Source: Pseudoxanthomonas sp. Root630
GTDB lineage: Bacteria; Pseudomonadota; Gammaproteobacteria; Xanthomonadales; Xanthomonadaceae
DNA length: 64,000 nucleotides
Direction of reading: 5' to 3'
NCBI RefSeq assembly: GCF_001427585.1
Contig: NZ_LMGY01000012.1
Location: 122,001-186,000 of the forward strand
Below the pieces are notes generated by a model. It made no database searches and had not been told where the DNA came from. It saw nothing but the letters and a program-made list of their open reading frames with translations. The first letter of the stretch is position 1. The number at the start of each line of letters is the position of its first letter. Shown piece after piece: positions 43,694 to 53,571 of this stretch. The translations under genes were made by a program, and so were the position numbers.

Positions 43694-44260
43694 GGTGCTC
43701 CATGCCCTGCGTTTCATCGGATGGATCGCTCGTGATCCAAAGCACACCGGCGGTGACAAGGCGCGCGTGAGGTCTCGAAGGGCGAATCCGCGGCCGAAGG
43801 CGTGCATCAGAAGACAGCAGGAACCCAGTCACCGCATGGCCATCCGCGCTGACGCGCGGTGAAGCAGGGTCCCTCCGCGCAGGAGGGACGCGGCTTCAGG
43901 GCGGTGACGGAGATCGGCACGACCGGACGCTGCGCGTTCCGGTCGTGCGTGCGCGGCTCAGTGCGGGCTGGTTCCTGCCGGGATCAGGGTGTCGATCAGG
44001 AAGGTTCCTGACGAGCTCGGCGGCCTGGCCCGCGCCCATGCCCGATGGGGTGTCGCTCGAACGCTCGCCCGGGCCGGCCTGCGTGGCAGGCTCGGCGATC
44101 TCGGCGGCGGGGTGACGGGCGGGTTCCATATGCAGCTAGACGAACAAGACCAGGGAAAGTGAAACGGCTCGGTCCCTGGCGCCGGATCGTGGGGCGACCC
44201 CGAGTTAGCCAGATTCTTGTGCGCCGCGTCAAACCGGGCTGCGCAGTGCGGGTGTCCCGC
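43694..44260. other. Intergenic region of about 570 bp
   Basis: No well-supported gene. It holds a long hairpin at 43860-43898. A leftward frame at 43957-44130 gives a protein-like sequence only if one base is shifted, so it may be a gene remnant. Confidence 0.45.
43860..43898. terminator. Hairpin downstream of the protease gene
   Basis: GTCCCTCC (43869-43876) pairs with GGAGGGAC (43882-43889) and TGAAGC (43860-43865) with GCTTCA (43893-43898). No T-tract follows. Confidence 0.45.
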
Positions 44261-44980
44261 TCAGCCCGCGGCGCGTGCGGCCCGCGTCACCCGTGGCAGG
44301 GCGTTGAGCTGCACGGCGACGTAGTCCATGTGGCCGCCGGCGACCACGCGCGCGCGCTCGGCGTCGCGCTGCAGGATCGCCGCCAACAGGGCGTCGTGCT
44401 GCAGGCGCAGTTGCTGCGAGACCGGCGATTGCGGCGACAGGCCGGCGAGGCTGACCTGCACGTGGTCGTGCAGCAGCGCGAGCAGCGAAGCGATGAGGTA
44501 GGAGAAGACCGGGTTGTGCGTCGCGTCGGCGATCGCGCGGTGGAAGGCGACATCGCTGCGGATCTGCGCCAGGCGGTCGCTGCCGCTGTAGGCCGCATCC
44601 ACGGCCGCGTGCGCCGCCTGCAGGCGCGCGCGGTCGCCATCGTCGTGCCGCAGCGCCGCCAGTTCGGCGGTGCGGCCTTCCAGCATGGCGCGGAACTCCA
44701 CCAGGTCCGCCTGCAGCATCGGATGGTTGCGCGCCATGTCCTGCCAGATCTCCGCCATCCGGCGCTCGGTCGCGGCGATGACGTACGTGCCGTCCCCTTG
44801 CCGGCGCTCCAGCACGCCGCGCGCGACCAGCCGGCCGATCGCTTCGCGTGCGGTGGCGCGCGACACCTGCAGGCGTTCCGCCAGCGTGCGCTCGGCGGGT
44901 AGCCGTCGGCCGGCGACGTAGCGCCCGTCCGCGATGCCCTGTTCGAGGTGGCGGGTGACCTGGGCGACCTGGGACGACAT
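44261..44980 (-). CDS. lldR: GntR/FadR-family lactate-responsive repressor (LldR/LutR type)
   Basis: The 239-residue product has an N-terminal winged helix (LPAERTLAERLQVSRATAREAIGRL) and an FCD ligand domain (DVAFHRAIADATHNPVFSYLIASL). It is divergent from the lactate operon, with an operator of the LldR type 17 bp upstream of its ATG. It most likely represses lutA-lutC-lutB in the absence of L-lactate and itself. Confidence 0.85.
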   Translation of the reverse strand: MSSQVAQVTRHLEQGIADGRYVAGRRLPAERTLAERLQVSRATAREAIGRLVARGVLERRQGDGTYVIAATERRMAEIWQDMARNHPMLQADLVEFRAMLEGRTAELAALRHDDGDRARLQAAHAAVDAAYSGSDRLAQIRSDVAFHRAIADATHNPVFSYLIASLLALLHDHVQVSLAGLSPQSPVSQQLRLQHDALLAAILQRDAERARVVAGGHMDYVAVQLNALPRVTRAARAAG

Positions 44981-44997
44981 GGCGGCCTGCGTACTGG

Positions 44998-45012
44998 ATT
45001 GGTCTGACCAAT
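44998..45012. promoter_or_regulatory. LldR/FadR-type operator
   Basis: ATTGGTCTGACCAAT is a perfect 7-1-7 palindrome matching the TTGGT-N3-ACCAA operator form of LldR-type regulators. It lies between the divergent lldR and lutA genes, 58 bp before the lutA start, with a -10-like TATACC overlapping its right side. Confidence 0.8.
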
Positions 45013-45070
45013 ATACCGCTCCCGGCAGGCCGGCACAGACTCCGGTCCGGACAAGACAGACCCGCCCGCC

Positions 45071-45859
45071 ATGCGCTCGCCAGATCCTGCCGGCTCCTCC
45101 CCCCCTCGGGATGTGTATGTGTTCGCCACGTGCGTGGTGGACCTGTTCATGCCCGATGCCGGCCTCGATGCGATCGCCGTGCTGGAGCGCCTGGGCTGCC
45201 GCGTGCACGTCCCCGACGCGCAGACCTGTTGCGGCCAGCCGGCCTACACCAGCGGATTCCCCGAAGAATCGCGCCGGGTCGCGGCGGCGCAGCTCGATCT
45301 GTTCCCGCAACCGTGGCCGATCGTGGTGCCTTCGGGTTCGTGCGCCGGCATGATGCGGCACCACTGGCCGCGCCTGTTCGAAAACGATCCTGCACGGCAG
45401 GCGCAGGCACGCGGCATCGGCGCGCGCGTGGTGGAGTTCAGCGACTTCCTGGCGGCCACCGATCTGCCGTTACCCGTCGCCGCCACGAACGATCCGGTGT
45501 CGGTGTGCCTGCACACGTCGTGCAGCGCGCGCCGCGAAACCGGTGCGCTGGCCAGCGGCCGTCGCCTGCTGGAAGCGCTGCCGGGCGTCGAGCTGAAAAT
45601 CCAGGCGTATGAATCCGAATGCTGCGGGTTCGGTGGAACGTTCGCCGTGAAGCAGCCCGAGATTTCCGCTGCCATGGCGGGCGACAAGGCCGACGCGCTG
45701 AGCGCCAGCGGCTGCGATGCCTTCGTCAGCGGCGATTGCGGTTGCCTGCTCAACCTCAATGGCACCCTGGCACGTCGCGAGGCCGCATTGCAGGGCCGGC
45801 ATATCGCCAGCTTCCTGCGCGAGCGCTGGGGCCTGCCCGCGCCGGAGGGCGGCGCATGA
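45071..45859 (+). CDS. lutA: LutA/LldE-like lactate utilisation subunit
   Basis: LutABC oxidise L-lactate to pyruvate through iron-sulfur and flavin-free chemistry. The 262-residue product has two CCG-domain cysteine clusters: DAQTCCGQPAYTSG near residue 55 and ESECCGFGGTF near residue 185, with SGSCAGMM and SGDCGCLL between and after, as in LutA/LldE. ATG 45071 is used. It overlaps lutC by ATGA, so the three lut genes form one operon. Confidence 0.9.
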   Translation: MRSPDPAGSSPPRDVYVFATCVVDLFMPDAGLDAIAVLERLGCRVHVPDAQTCCGQPAYTSGFPEESRRVAAAQLDLFPQPWPIVVPSGSCAGMMRHHWPRLFENDPARQAQARGIGARVVEFSDFLAATDLPLPVAATNDPVSVCLHTSCSARRETGALASGRRLLEALPGVELKIQAYESECCGFGGTFAVKQPEISAAMAGDKADALSASGCDAFVSGDCGCLLNLNGTLARREAALQGRHIASFLRERWGLPAPEGGA

Positions 45860-46539
45860 GCGCATCCGCGGCGCCGTCGCGCGCTCGCAGCGCGATCCTC
45901 TCGCGCCTGCGCGCCGCCGCCCCCGTGGCGCTTGCTGCGCCCGACGTCGCCGCGCACTACGCAGAAGGCGAGGCGTTCCCGCACACCGGACAGCGCGAGC
46001 GCTTCATCGCGCAGGCGCGCGGCTGGCGTGCCGAGGTGGTGGAGACGGATGCGAACGGATGGCCCGCCGCCCTGGCTGCCGTGCTCGCGGCCAAGGGCGT
46101 GCAGCGCCTGATGGCAGGTCGCGATACGTCCATCGCGGCGGCATTGCAGGCGAACGACCTCGGGGCCGCGCTGGACTGGTACGACGCGCCCATCGAAACG
46201 CTCAAGCCGGTGCTGTTCGACACGATCGACGCGGGCATCACCACGACCCTCGGCGGCATCGCCGAAACCGGCAGCCTGATCCTCTGGCCGGATGCGCGCG
46301 AACCGCGCACGCTCTCGCTGCTGCCGCCCCTGCATATCGCCGTCCTGCGTGAGGAAACGCTGCAGCCGACGCTGCACGCCGCCATGCGCCAACAGGACTG
46401 GGCCGCGGGGCTCCCGACCAACGCGCTGCTCGTGACCGGTCCTTCCAAGACGGCCGACATCCAGCGGTTGCTGGTCTACGGCGCGCACGGTCCACGCGAG
46501 CTGGTCATCCTGCTGCTCCGCGCGGAGCCCGCGGCATGA
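45856..46539 (+). CDS. lutC: LutC/LldG-like lactate utilisation protein
   Basis: The 227-residue product has an N-terminal RSAILSRLRAAAP helix and the LutC fold (GITTTLGGIAETGSLILWP, PTNALLVTGPSKTADIQ). It is the small, cluster-free member. The order here is A-C-B, not the A-B-C of Bacillus. It overlaps both neighbours by ATGA. Confidence 0.9.
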   Translation: MSASAAPSRARSAILSRLRAAAPVALAAPDVAAHYAEGEAFPHTGQRERFIAQARGWRAEVVETDANGWPAALAAVLAAKGVQRLMAGRDTSIAAALQANDLGAALDWYDAPIETLKPVLFDTIDAGITTTLGGIAETGSLILWPDAREPRTLSLLPPLHIAVLREETLQPTLHAAMRQQDWAAGLPTNALLVTGPSKTADIQRLLVYGAHGPRELVILLLRAEPAA

Positions 46540-48017
46540 GCGCCCAGCGCCCCATCGCCGATCCCGTCTCCTTCAAGGACAACGCGACGCTGGTGCTCGC
46601 CGATCCCGTGCTGCGCCGGGGATTCCGCGGCGCCATGGACTACCTGGCCGACAAGCGTGCCGCGCAGTTCCCCGACCAGGACGCCTTCGAACGCTTGCGC
46701 GGGCTGGGTGAACACATCCGCAAGCGCGCACTCTCGCGGCTGCCCGACCTGCTGGAGCAACTGGAGCAGGCCCTGCACGCGCGTGGCGTGCACGTCCATT
46801 GGGCCGAAGACGCCGCCGATGCCAACCGCATCTTCCTGGACATCGCCCGGCGCCACGACGCGACCATGATGGTGAAAGGCAAGTCGATGGTCAGCGAAGA
46901 GATCGAGCTGAACCATCGCATGCAGGAGCACGGCGTCTCCTGCATCGAGACCGACATGGGCGAGTACATCCTGCAGCTCGACGGCGACCGGCCCAGCCAC
47001 ATCATCATGCCGGCGATCCACAAGACCAAGGAAGACGTGGCGGCGATCTTCGCCGAGCACATCCCGGGCGCGGGTTACACCGAAGACGTGGACCAGCTCA
47101 TCGCGATCGGGCGCGCCGCGCTGCGCGACAAGTTCCGGCAGGCGCGCATCGGCGTCTCCGGCGTCAACTTCATGGTGGCGGAGACCGGCTCGCTGGTGCT
47201 GGTGGAGAACGAAGGCAACGGACGGCTGTCGACCACGGTGCCCGACGTGCACATCGCGATCACCGGCATCGAGAAGGTCGTCGAGAAACTGGAGCACGTG
47301 CCGCCGCTGTTCACCTTGCTGACGCGATCGGCGACGGGCCAGGCCGTCACCACCTACCTCAACATCATCAGCGGGCCGCGCCGCGAGGGCGAAAAGGACG
47401 GTCCCCGCGAAGTCCACCTGGTCCTGCTGGACAACGGCCGCAGCCAGGCCTTCGCGGAAGAGAATTTCCGCGCCACGCTGCAATGCATCCGCTGCGGCGC
47501 GTGCATGAACCACTGTCCGGTCTACGCCCGCATCGGCGGCCTTTCGTACGGCACCACGTATCCGGGGCCGATCGGCGCGATCATTTCGCCGCACCTGCTG
47601 GGCCTGGAATCGACGCGCGATCTGCCGACGGCCTCCAGTCTCTGCGGCGCTTGCGGTGATGTGTGCCCGGTCGGCATCCCGATCCCGGACCTGTTGATGC
47701 GCTTGCGCGAAGCGGGACGGCATCGCGCTCCCGCAATGCAACAACGCGAACCGTTGAAGGGGCAGGGGGCAGTGCGTAGCATCCCGGAGGTCATCGCCTG
47801 GAAGGCATGGCGCATGCTGTATTCGCATCCGGTGCGGTATCGCCTGTTCGCATGGATCGCTTCCCGGCTGCGCGGCCTCACGCCGGCGCGCCAGGGAGGC
47901 TGGACACGTTCGCGCACACCGCTGACACCCGCGCCACGTTCGTTGCGCGAGCGGTTGCGGGCATCGCGCACCACCGCCAGACACGATTCGCAGGAGGAGC
48001 AAGGGAACACGATCTAG
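46536..48017 (+). CDS. lutB: LutB/LldF-like iron-sulfur lactate utilisation protein
   Basis: The 493-residue product has the LutB N-terminal domain (MMVKGKSMVSEEIELNHR, GVSGVNFMVAETGSLVLVEN) and two ferredoxin-like 4Fe-4S motifs (CIRCGACMNHCPV and CGACGDVCPVG). The C-terminal 60 residues are basic and variable. A hairpin follows the stop. The product should transfer electrons from lactate to the membrane quinone pool. No lactate permease is in the window. Confidence 0.92.
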   Translation: MSAQRPIADPVSFKDNATLVLADPVLRRGFRGAMDYLADKRAAQFPDQDAFERLRGLGEHIRKRALSRLPDLLEQLEQALHARGVHVHWAEDAADANRIFLDIARRHDATMMVKGKSMVSEEIELNHRMQEHGVSCIETDMGEYILQLDGDRPSHIIMPAIHKTKEDVAAIFAEHIPGAGYTEDVDQLIAIGRAALRDKFRQARIGVSGVNFMVAETGSLVLVENEGNGRLSTTVPDVHIAITGIEKVVEKLEHVPPLFTLLTRSATGQAVTTYLNIISGPRREGEKDGPREVHLVLLDNGRSQAFAEENFRATLQCIRCGACMNHCPVYARIGGLSYGTTYPGPIGAIISPHLLGLESTRDLPTASSLCGACGDVCPVGIPIPDLLMRLREAGRHRAPAMQQREPLKGQGAVRSIPEVIAWKAWRMLYSHPVRYRLFAWIASRLRGLTPARQGGWTRSRTPLTPAPRSLRERLRASRTTARHDSQEEQGNTI

Positions 48018-48019
48018 CC

Positions 48020-48046
48020 GACTGCGGACCGGGAGCATCCGCAGTC
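48020..48046 (+). terminator. Hairpin after lutB
   Basis: GACTGCGGA (48020-48028) pairs perfectly with TCCGCAGTC (48038-48046) over a 9-base loop, starting 3 bp after the lutB stop. There is no T-run, so termination strength is uncertain. Confidence 0.5.
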
Positions 48047-48104
48047 CATACACACGAACGGCACGCAAGCGGGAACGTCTTCGGCCGGCCTTGGGAGGGG
48101 TGGC

Positions 48105-50093
<1,989 letters not shown>

Positions 50094-50140
50094 CCATAGC
50101 ATCCCGCCGCTCCGCGTGGCGGTGGCCATGCGGTCACCCG

Positions 50141-50165
50141 ACGGCCCGTCCTGACGACGGGCCGT
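50141..50165 (+). terminator. Hairpin after the sigma-54 activator gene
   Basis: ACGGCCCGTC (50141-50150) pairs perfectly with GACGGGCCGT (50156-50165) over a 5-base loop, followed by CTTCGTTTG. Confidence 0.6.
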
Positions 50166-50207
50166 CTTCGTTTGCGTCGCCGGCGAGCGTTCCCGCTGCG
50201 GTCGAGG

Positions 50208-50259
50208 TGCGACACCTGTCGCAGGGGGTTGCGACAGATCGTCGCAGGCGGGTGTCGCA
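50208..50259. promoter_or_regulatory. Upstream activator repeats (TGCGACA/TGTCGCA)
   Basis: TGCGACACCTGTCGCA at 50208-50223 is a 7-2-7 inverted repeat. TGCGACAGATCGTCGCA at 50230-50246 is a second copy with a slightly longer spacer, and a half-site TGTCGCA lies at 50253-50259. They are about 110-160 bp upstream of the sigma-54 promoter, the usual place for enhancer sites. Confidence 0.72.
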
Positions 50260-50364
50260 TGCGCATTGCACTGCCGCATGGAATCCGCCCTTCGCGGCGA
50301 TGTCGATCGCGCCAAGTCATTGATTCCATGGAATCGCGGGCCGCGCGTCCGTTGCACTGCAACG

Positions 50365-50379
50365 TGGCACGCGGCTTGC
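50365..50379 (+). promoter_or_regulatory. Sigma-54 (-24/-12) promoter
   Basis: TGGCACGCGGCTTGC matches TGGCACG-N4-TTGC completely, with the GG and GC doublets correctly spaced. It is 117 bp upstream of the 50496 ATG and downstream of paired activator repeats. Confidence 0.88.
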
Positions 50380-50495
50380 GCTACCTCCTGCGTGGACCTG
50401 GAGCGCACGCGCATCGGTGTCCCGGCATCACCGTCGCGGCGCGGACGCAGGTCCGCAGACCCGTCGGTCCATTCACACGGGAGGGAAGCACCACC

Positions 50496-51356
50496 ATGAA
50501 GAAAGAGACGATGCGCTCGCTGCCGCGCCTGCTGCCACTTGCGCTGTTGCCGCTGCTGGCGGTCGCGGGAACGGCCAGTGCGCAGACCACGTTCGACGTG
50601 ATCGGGCCGCGCGAGTACGAGTTGCCGGTCGGTTTCGAGCCGTTCAACGTATTCGTGCAGTACGCCACGTACCAGGACAACGCGCGGATGTTCGACGCCG
50701 ACGGCGATCGCGTCGATGGTTCCGGCAGCAAGGCCCTGACCGGCCTGTCGAAGTACGTGCGCTTCTGGACGCCGGAGTCGAACAAGAACATCGGCGTGGC
50801 CTGGGAAGTGATCGTGCCGGAAGTGGCGATCCGCAACACCGCCGCCGCCGCCGGCGACCGCCACATCAGCGGCATCGGCGATCCGCTGACCGGTTTCGCC
50901 ATCTGGTACAAGCCGAGCGAGCGCGCGACGCTGGGCTTCCAGTCCTTCGTGCAGATCCCCACCGGCACCGAGCGCGTCAGCGATACCAACTGGAAGAACC
51001 TGTCCAGCTTCTTCTGGGATTGGCGGATGGGCGAGAAGTTCGGCTGGACCGGCGATGCGGGTTTCGTCTGGCAGAGCCGCCGCGACAACGGCATCCAGCC
51101 GGGCTTGTCGCTGCACACCAACAACCGCTTCGCTTACCGGGCCACGCGGCGCCTGGAGCCCTTCGTCGCGCTCGACGCCGAGCACACCGAAGCCAACGAC
51201 GGCTTGCCGTCGGGCTGGGCGCTCGATGGCGGCGCCGGCCTGATGATCCACACCTTCGACAACCAGTCGATCACGTTGCGCTATTCCACCTCGCTGGACG
51301 GCAAGAACCACAGCGTCAACGACAGTCTCAACCTGAAGTACGCCTACGTCTGGTGA
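50496..51356 (+). CDS. SphA-like outer-membrane protein
   Basis: The 286-residue product has a signal peptide ending TASAQ and beta-strand-rich sequence with an aromatic C-terminus (LNLKYAYVW), resembling the phenol-meta/SphA family (PF13557). It is the first gene of the sigma-54 controlled operon and probably admits the alcohol substrate or related compound through the outer membrane. ATG 50496 follows GGGAGGGAA. Confidence 0.75.
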   Translation: MKKETMRSLPRLLPLALLPLLAVAGTASAQTTFDVIGPREYELPVGFEPFNVFVQYATYQDNARMFDADGDRVDGSGSKALTGLSKYVRFWTPESNKNIGVAWEVIVPEVAIRNTAAAAGDRHISGIGDPLTGFAIWYKPSERATLGFQSFVQIPTGTERVSDTNWKNLSSFFWDWRMGEKFGWTGDAGFVWQSRRDNGIQPGLSLHTNNRFAYRATRRLEPFVALDAEHTEANDGLPSGWALDGGAGLMIHTFDNQSITLRYSTSLDGKNHSVNDSLNLKYAYVW

Positions 51357-51426
51357 CGGACGCGGGAGGCCTGCCGCTCCCCATGGGCGGCAGGCCGGCA
51401 AGGACAACGCACGCCTAGGAAACCCC

Positions 51427-52863
51427 ATGACACAGACCTACCAGAACTATATCGATGGCGCCTTCGTCGCCGGCGGCAGCGCGACCATCGACGTCACCAA
51501 CCCCGCGGATGGACAACTGCTCGCCCGTATTCCCGACAGCGATGCGGCCACCGTCGATGCGGCCGTGTCCGCCGCACGCCGCGCACAACCGGCATGGGAG
51601 AAGCGCGCGCCCATCGAGCGCGCAGGCTATCTCCGCCAGATTTCCGCCAAGCTGCGCGAGCACCGCAAGGACCTCGCGTCGGTCATCGTCCGCGAGCAGG
51701 GCAAGATCCAGCAGCTGGCGCAGGTCGAAGTCGACTTCACCGCCGACTACATCGACTACATGGCCGAGTGGGCCCGGCGCCTGGAAGGCGAAATCCTCAC
51801 CAGCGACCGCGCCAACGAGAACATCTTCCTGTTCCGCAAGCCCATCGGCGTGGTGGCGGGCATCCTGCCGTGGAACTTCCCGTTCTTCCTGATCGCCCGC
51901 AAGCTGGCGCCCGCCCTGATCACCGGCAACACCATCGTGATCAAGCCCAGCGAAGAAACACCGATCAATGCCTACGAGTTCGCCAAGCTCGTGGCCGAAA
52001 CGGACCTGCCGAAAGGCGTGTTCAATCTCGTCGGCGGCCTGGGCCGCAGCACGGGACAGGCGCTGGTCGAGCATCCCGAGGTCGACCTGATCACGTTCAC
52101 CGGCAGCGTGACCACCGGCAGTCGCATCATGCAGACGGCAGGCCGCAACTTGACGCGCGTGAACCTGGAACTCGGCGGCAAGGCGCCTGCGATCGTACTG
52201 GCCGATGCCGACCTCGATCTGGCGGCCAAGGCGATCTACGACTCGCGCGTGATCAACACCGGGCAGGTCTGCAACTGCGCCGAGCGCGTCTATGTCGAAC
52301 GCGGCGCGCACGAAGCGCTGGTGGAGCGGCTGGTGAAGCTGTTCCGCGACACGCAGTACGGTGATCCGTCCGAACGCGACGACCTGCAGATGGGGCCGCT
52401 GGTGAACCAGGCCGGCCTGGACAAGGTGTCGGCCGCGGTGGAGCAGGCCAAGCGCGACGGCGCCACCATCGTCACCGGCGGCAAGCCGGCGGACCTGGGC
52501 AAGGGCTTCCACTACGAGCCCACCCTGATCGTGGACGCGCGTGCGGACATGGCGATCATGCGCGAAGAGACCTTCGGCCCCGTGCTGCCCATCCAGGTGG
52601 TCGACAGCCTCGACGAGGCCATCGCGCTGGCCAACGATTCCGAGTACGGCCTGACCTCCTCGATCTTCACCCGCGACATCAATGCGGCGATCAAGGCGGC
52701 GCGCGAGTTGCGCTTCGGCGAGACCTACATCAACCGCGAGCACTTCGAAGCCATGCAGGGCTTCCACGCGGGACGGCGCAAATCGGGCATCGGCGGCGCC
52801 GACGGCAAGCACGGCCTGCTCGAGTTCACCGAGACCCATGTGGTCTACCTGCAGACGCCCTGA
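51427..52863 (+). CDS. aldA: Lactaldehyde/glycolaldehyde dehydrogenase, AldA type
   Basis: The 478-residue product is strongly similar to E. coli AldA along its length (for example FTADYIDYMAEWARR, GILPWNFPFFLIARK, NCAERVYV, NREHFEAMQGFHAG). The catalytic residues are Cys282 and Glu248 (LELGGKAP). AldA oxidises L-lactaldehyde to L-lactate and also glycolaldehyde. Its place between a PQQ alcohol dehydrogenase and a lactate oxidation system fits a lactaldehyde step. Confidence 0.9.
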   Translation: MTQTYQNYIDGAFVAGGSATIDVTNPADGQLLARIPDSDAATVDAAVSAARRAQPAWEKRAPIERAGYLRQISAKLREHRKDLASVIVREQGKIQQLAQVEVDFTADYIDYMAEWARRLEGEILTSDRANENIFLFRKPIGVVAGILPWNFPFFLIARKLAPALITGNTIVIKPSEETPINAYEFAKLVAETDLPKGVFNLVGGLGRSTGQALVEHPEVDLITFTGSVTTGSRIMQTAGRNLTRVNLELGGKAPAIVLADADLDLAAKAIYDSRVINTGQVCNCAERVYVERGAHEALVERLVKLFRDTQYGDPSERDDLQMGPLVNQAGLDKVSAAVEQAKRDGATIVTGGKPADLGKGFHYEPTLIVDARADMAIMREETFGPVLPIQVVDSLDEAIALANDSEYGLTSSIFTRDINAAIKAARELRFGETYINREHFEAMQGFHAGRRKSGIGGADGKHGLLEFTETHVVYLQTP

Positions 52864-52880
52864 AGAAGAGAGTCGAATCG

Positions 52881-53513
52881 ATGAGCGAAACGAAAGAACA
52901 CGCGGGCTGTGCGTGCGCCTGTACGGACCAGCCCGACGACGGCGGGCGCCGCAGCATGCTGACCGGCGCGCTGGCCTTGGCCGCACTCGCGCCCATGGCG
53001 ATGGTCAGCAGCGCGGCCAGCGCCCAAGCGGCAGCGCCAGCGCCCACGCGCGGCCCGAAACCCGAACCGGGCGACAAGCTGGCCTTCATGATCGGACCCA
53101 AGGCGGGCAAGGAAGTGAAGCCCGCGGACATCGAAGTCGGCAAGCCACCGGTGCTCGCGTACCCGATGGATCCGGCCACCGGCAAGGTGCTGATCTCGAA
53201 GGCCAACCTGCTGACGGTGGTGCGGTTGAAGCCCGCCGACCTGAAGCCGACCAGTGCGCGCAATGCGGCCGACGGCATCGTCGCGTTCTCGTCGCTGTGC
53301 ACGCACTACGGCTGCCCCATCACCACGCTGCACCCGAGCCAGACGCAGATCGTCTGCAACTGCCATGGCTCGGTGTTCGACGCGGCCAACCGCGGCGCCG
53401 TCACCCAGGGACCGGCGACGCGGCGCCTCGCGATGCTGCCGTTGACGATCAAGGACGGCGCCCTGGTGGTCAGCGGCAAGTTCGACGGCCCGCTCGGCCC
53501 GCCAACGACCTGA
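52881..53513 (+). CDS. Exported Rieske 2Fe-2S protein
   Basis: The 210-residue product has Rieske box I C140-T-H142-Y-G-C145 and box II C159-N-C161-H162-G-S, the same pattern as cytochrome bc1 Rieske proteins, including the disulfide pair. The N-terminus has GGRRSMLTGALALAALAPM, a Tat-like signal, preceded by an unusual CACAC cluster. It is probably a periplasmic electron carrier for the adjacent quinoprotein rather than a bc1 subunit, because no cytochrome b gene is near. Confidence 0.85.
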   Translation: MSETKEHAGCACACTDQPDDGGRRSMLTGALALAALAPMAMVSSAASAQAAAPAPTRGPKPEPGDKLAFMIGPKAGKEVKPADIEVGKPPVLAYPMDPATGKVLISKANLLTVVRLKPADLKPTSARNAADGIVAFSSLCTHYGCPITTLHPSQTQIVCNCHGSVFDAANRGAVTQGPATRRLAMLPLTIKDGALVVSGKFDGPLGPPTT

Positions 53514-53571
53514 CCTGCACCCCGTTCCAACGTCCACCACCTACACCAACGTTCCACCCGGGAGGAGACCC

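Larger units (their letters stand above)
50094..50495. other. Control region of the PQQ alcohol oxidation operon
   Basis: About 400 bp containing a terminator (50141), upstream activator repeats (50208-50259), a sigma-54 promoter (50365) and a leader to the 50496 ATG. No gene is supported. Confidence 0.7.

Noticed and set aside
43957..44130. Leftward protein-like frame that would need a one-base shift
   Set aside because: Too short and dependent on an assumed frameshift; noted only as a possible remnant.
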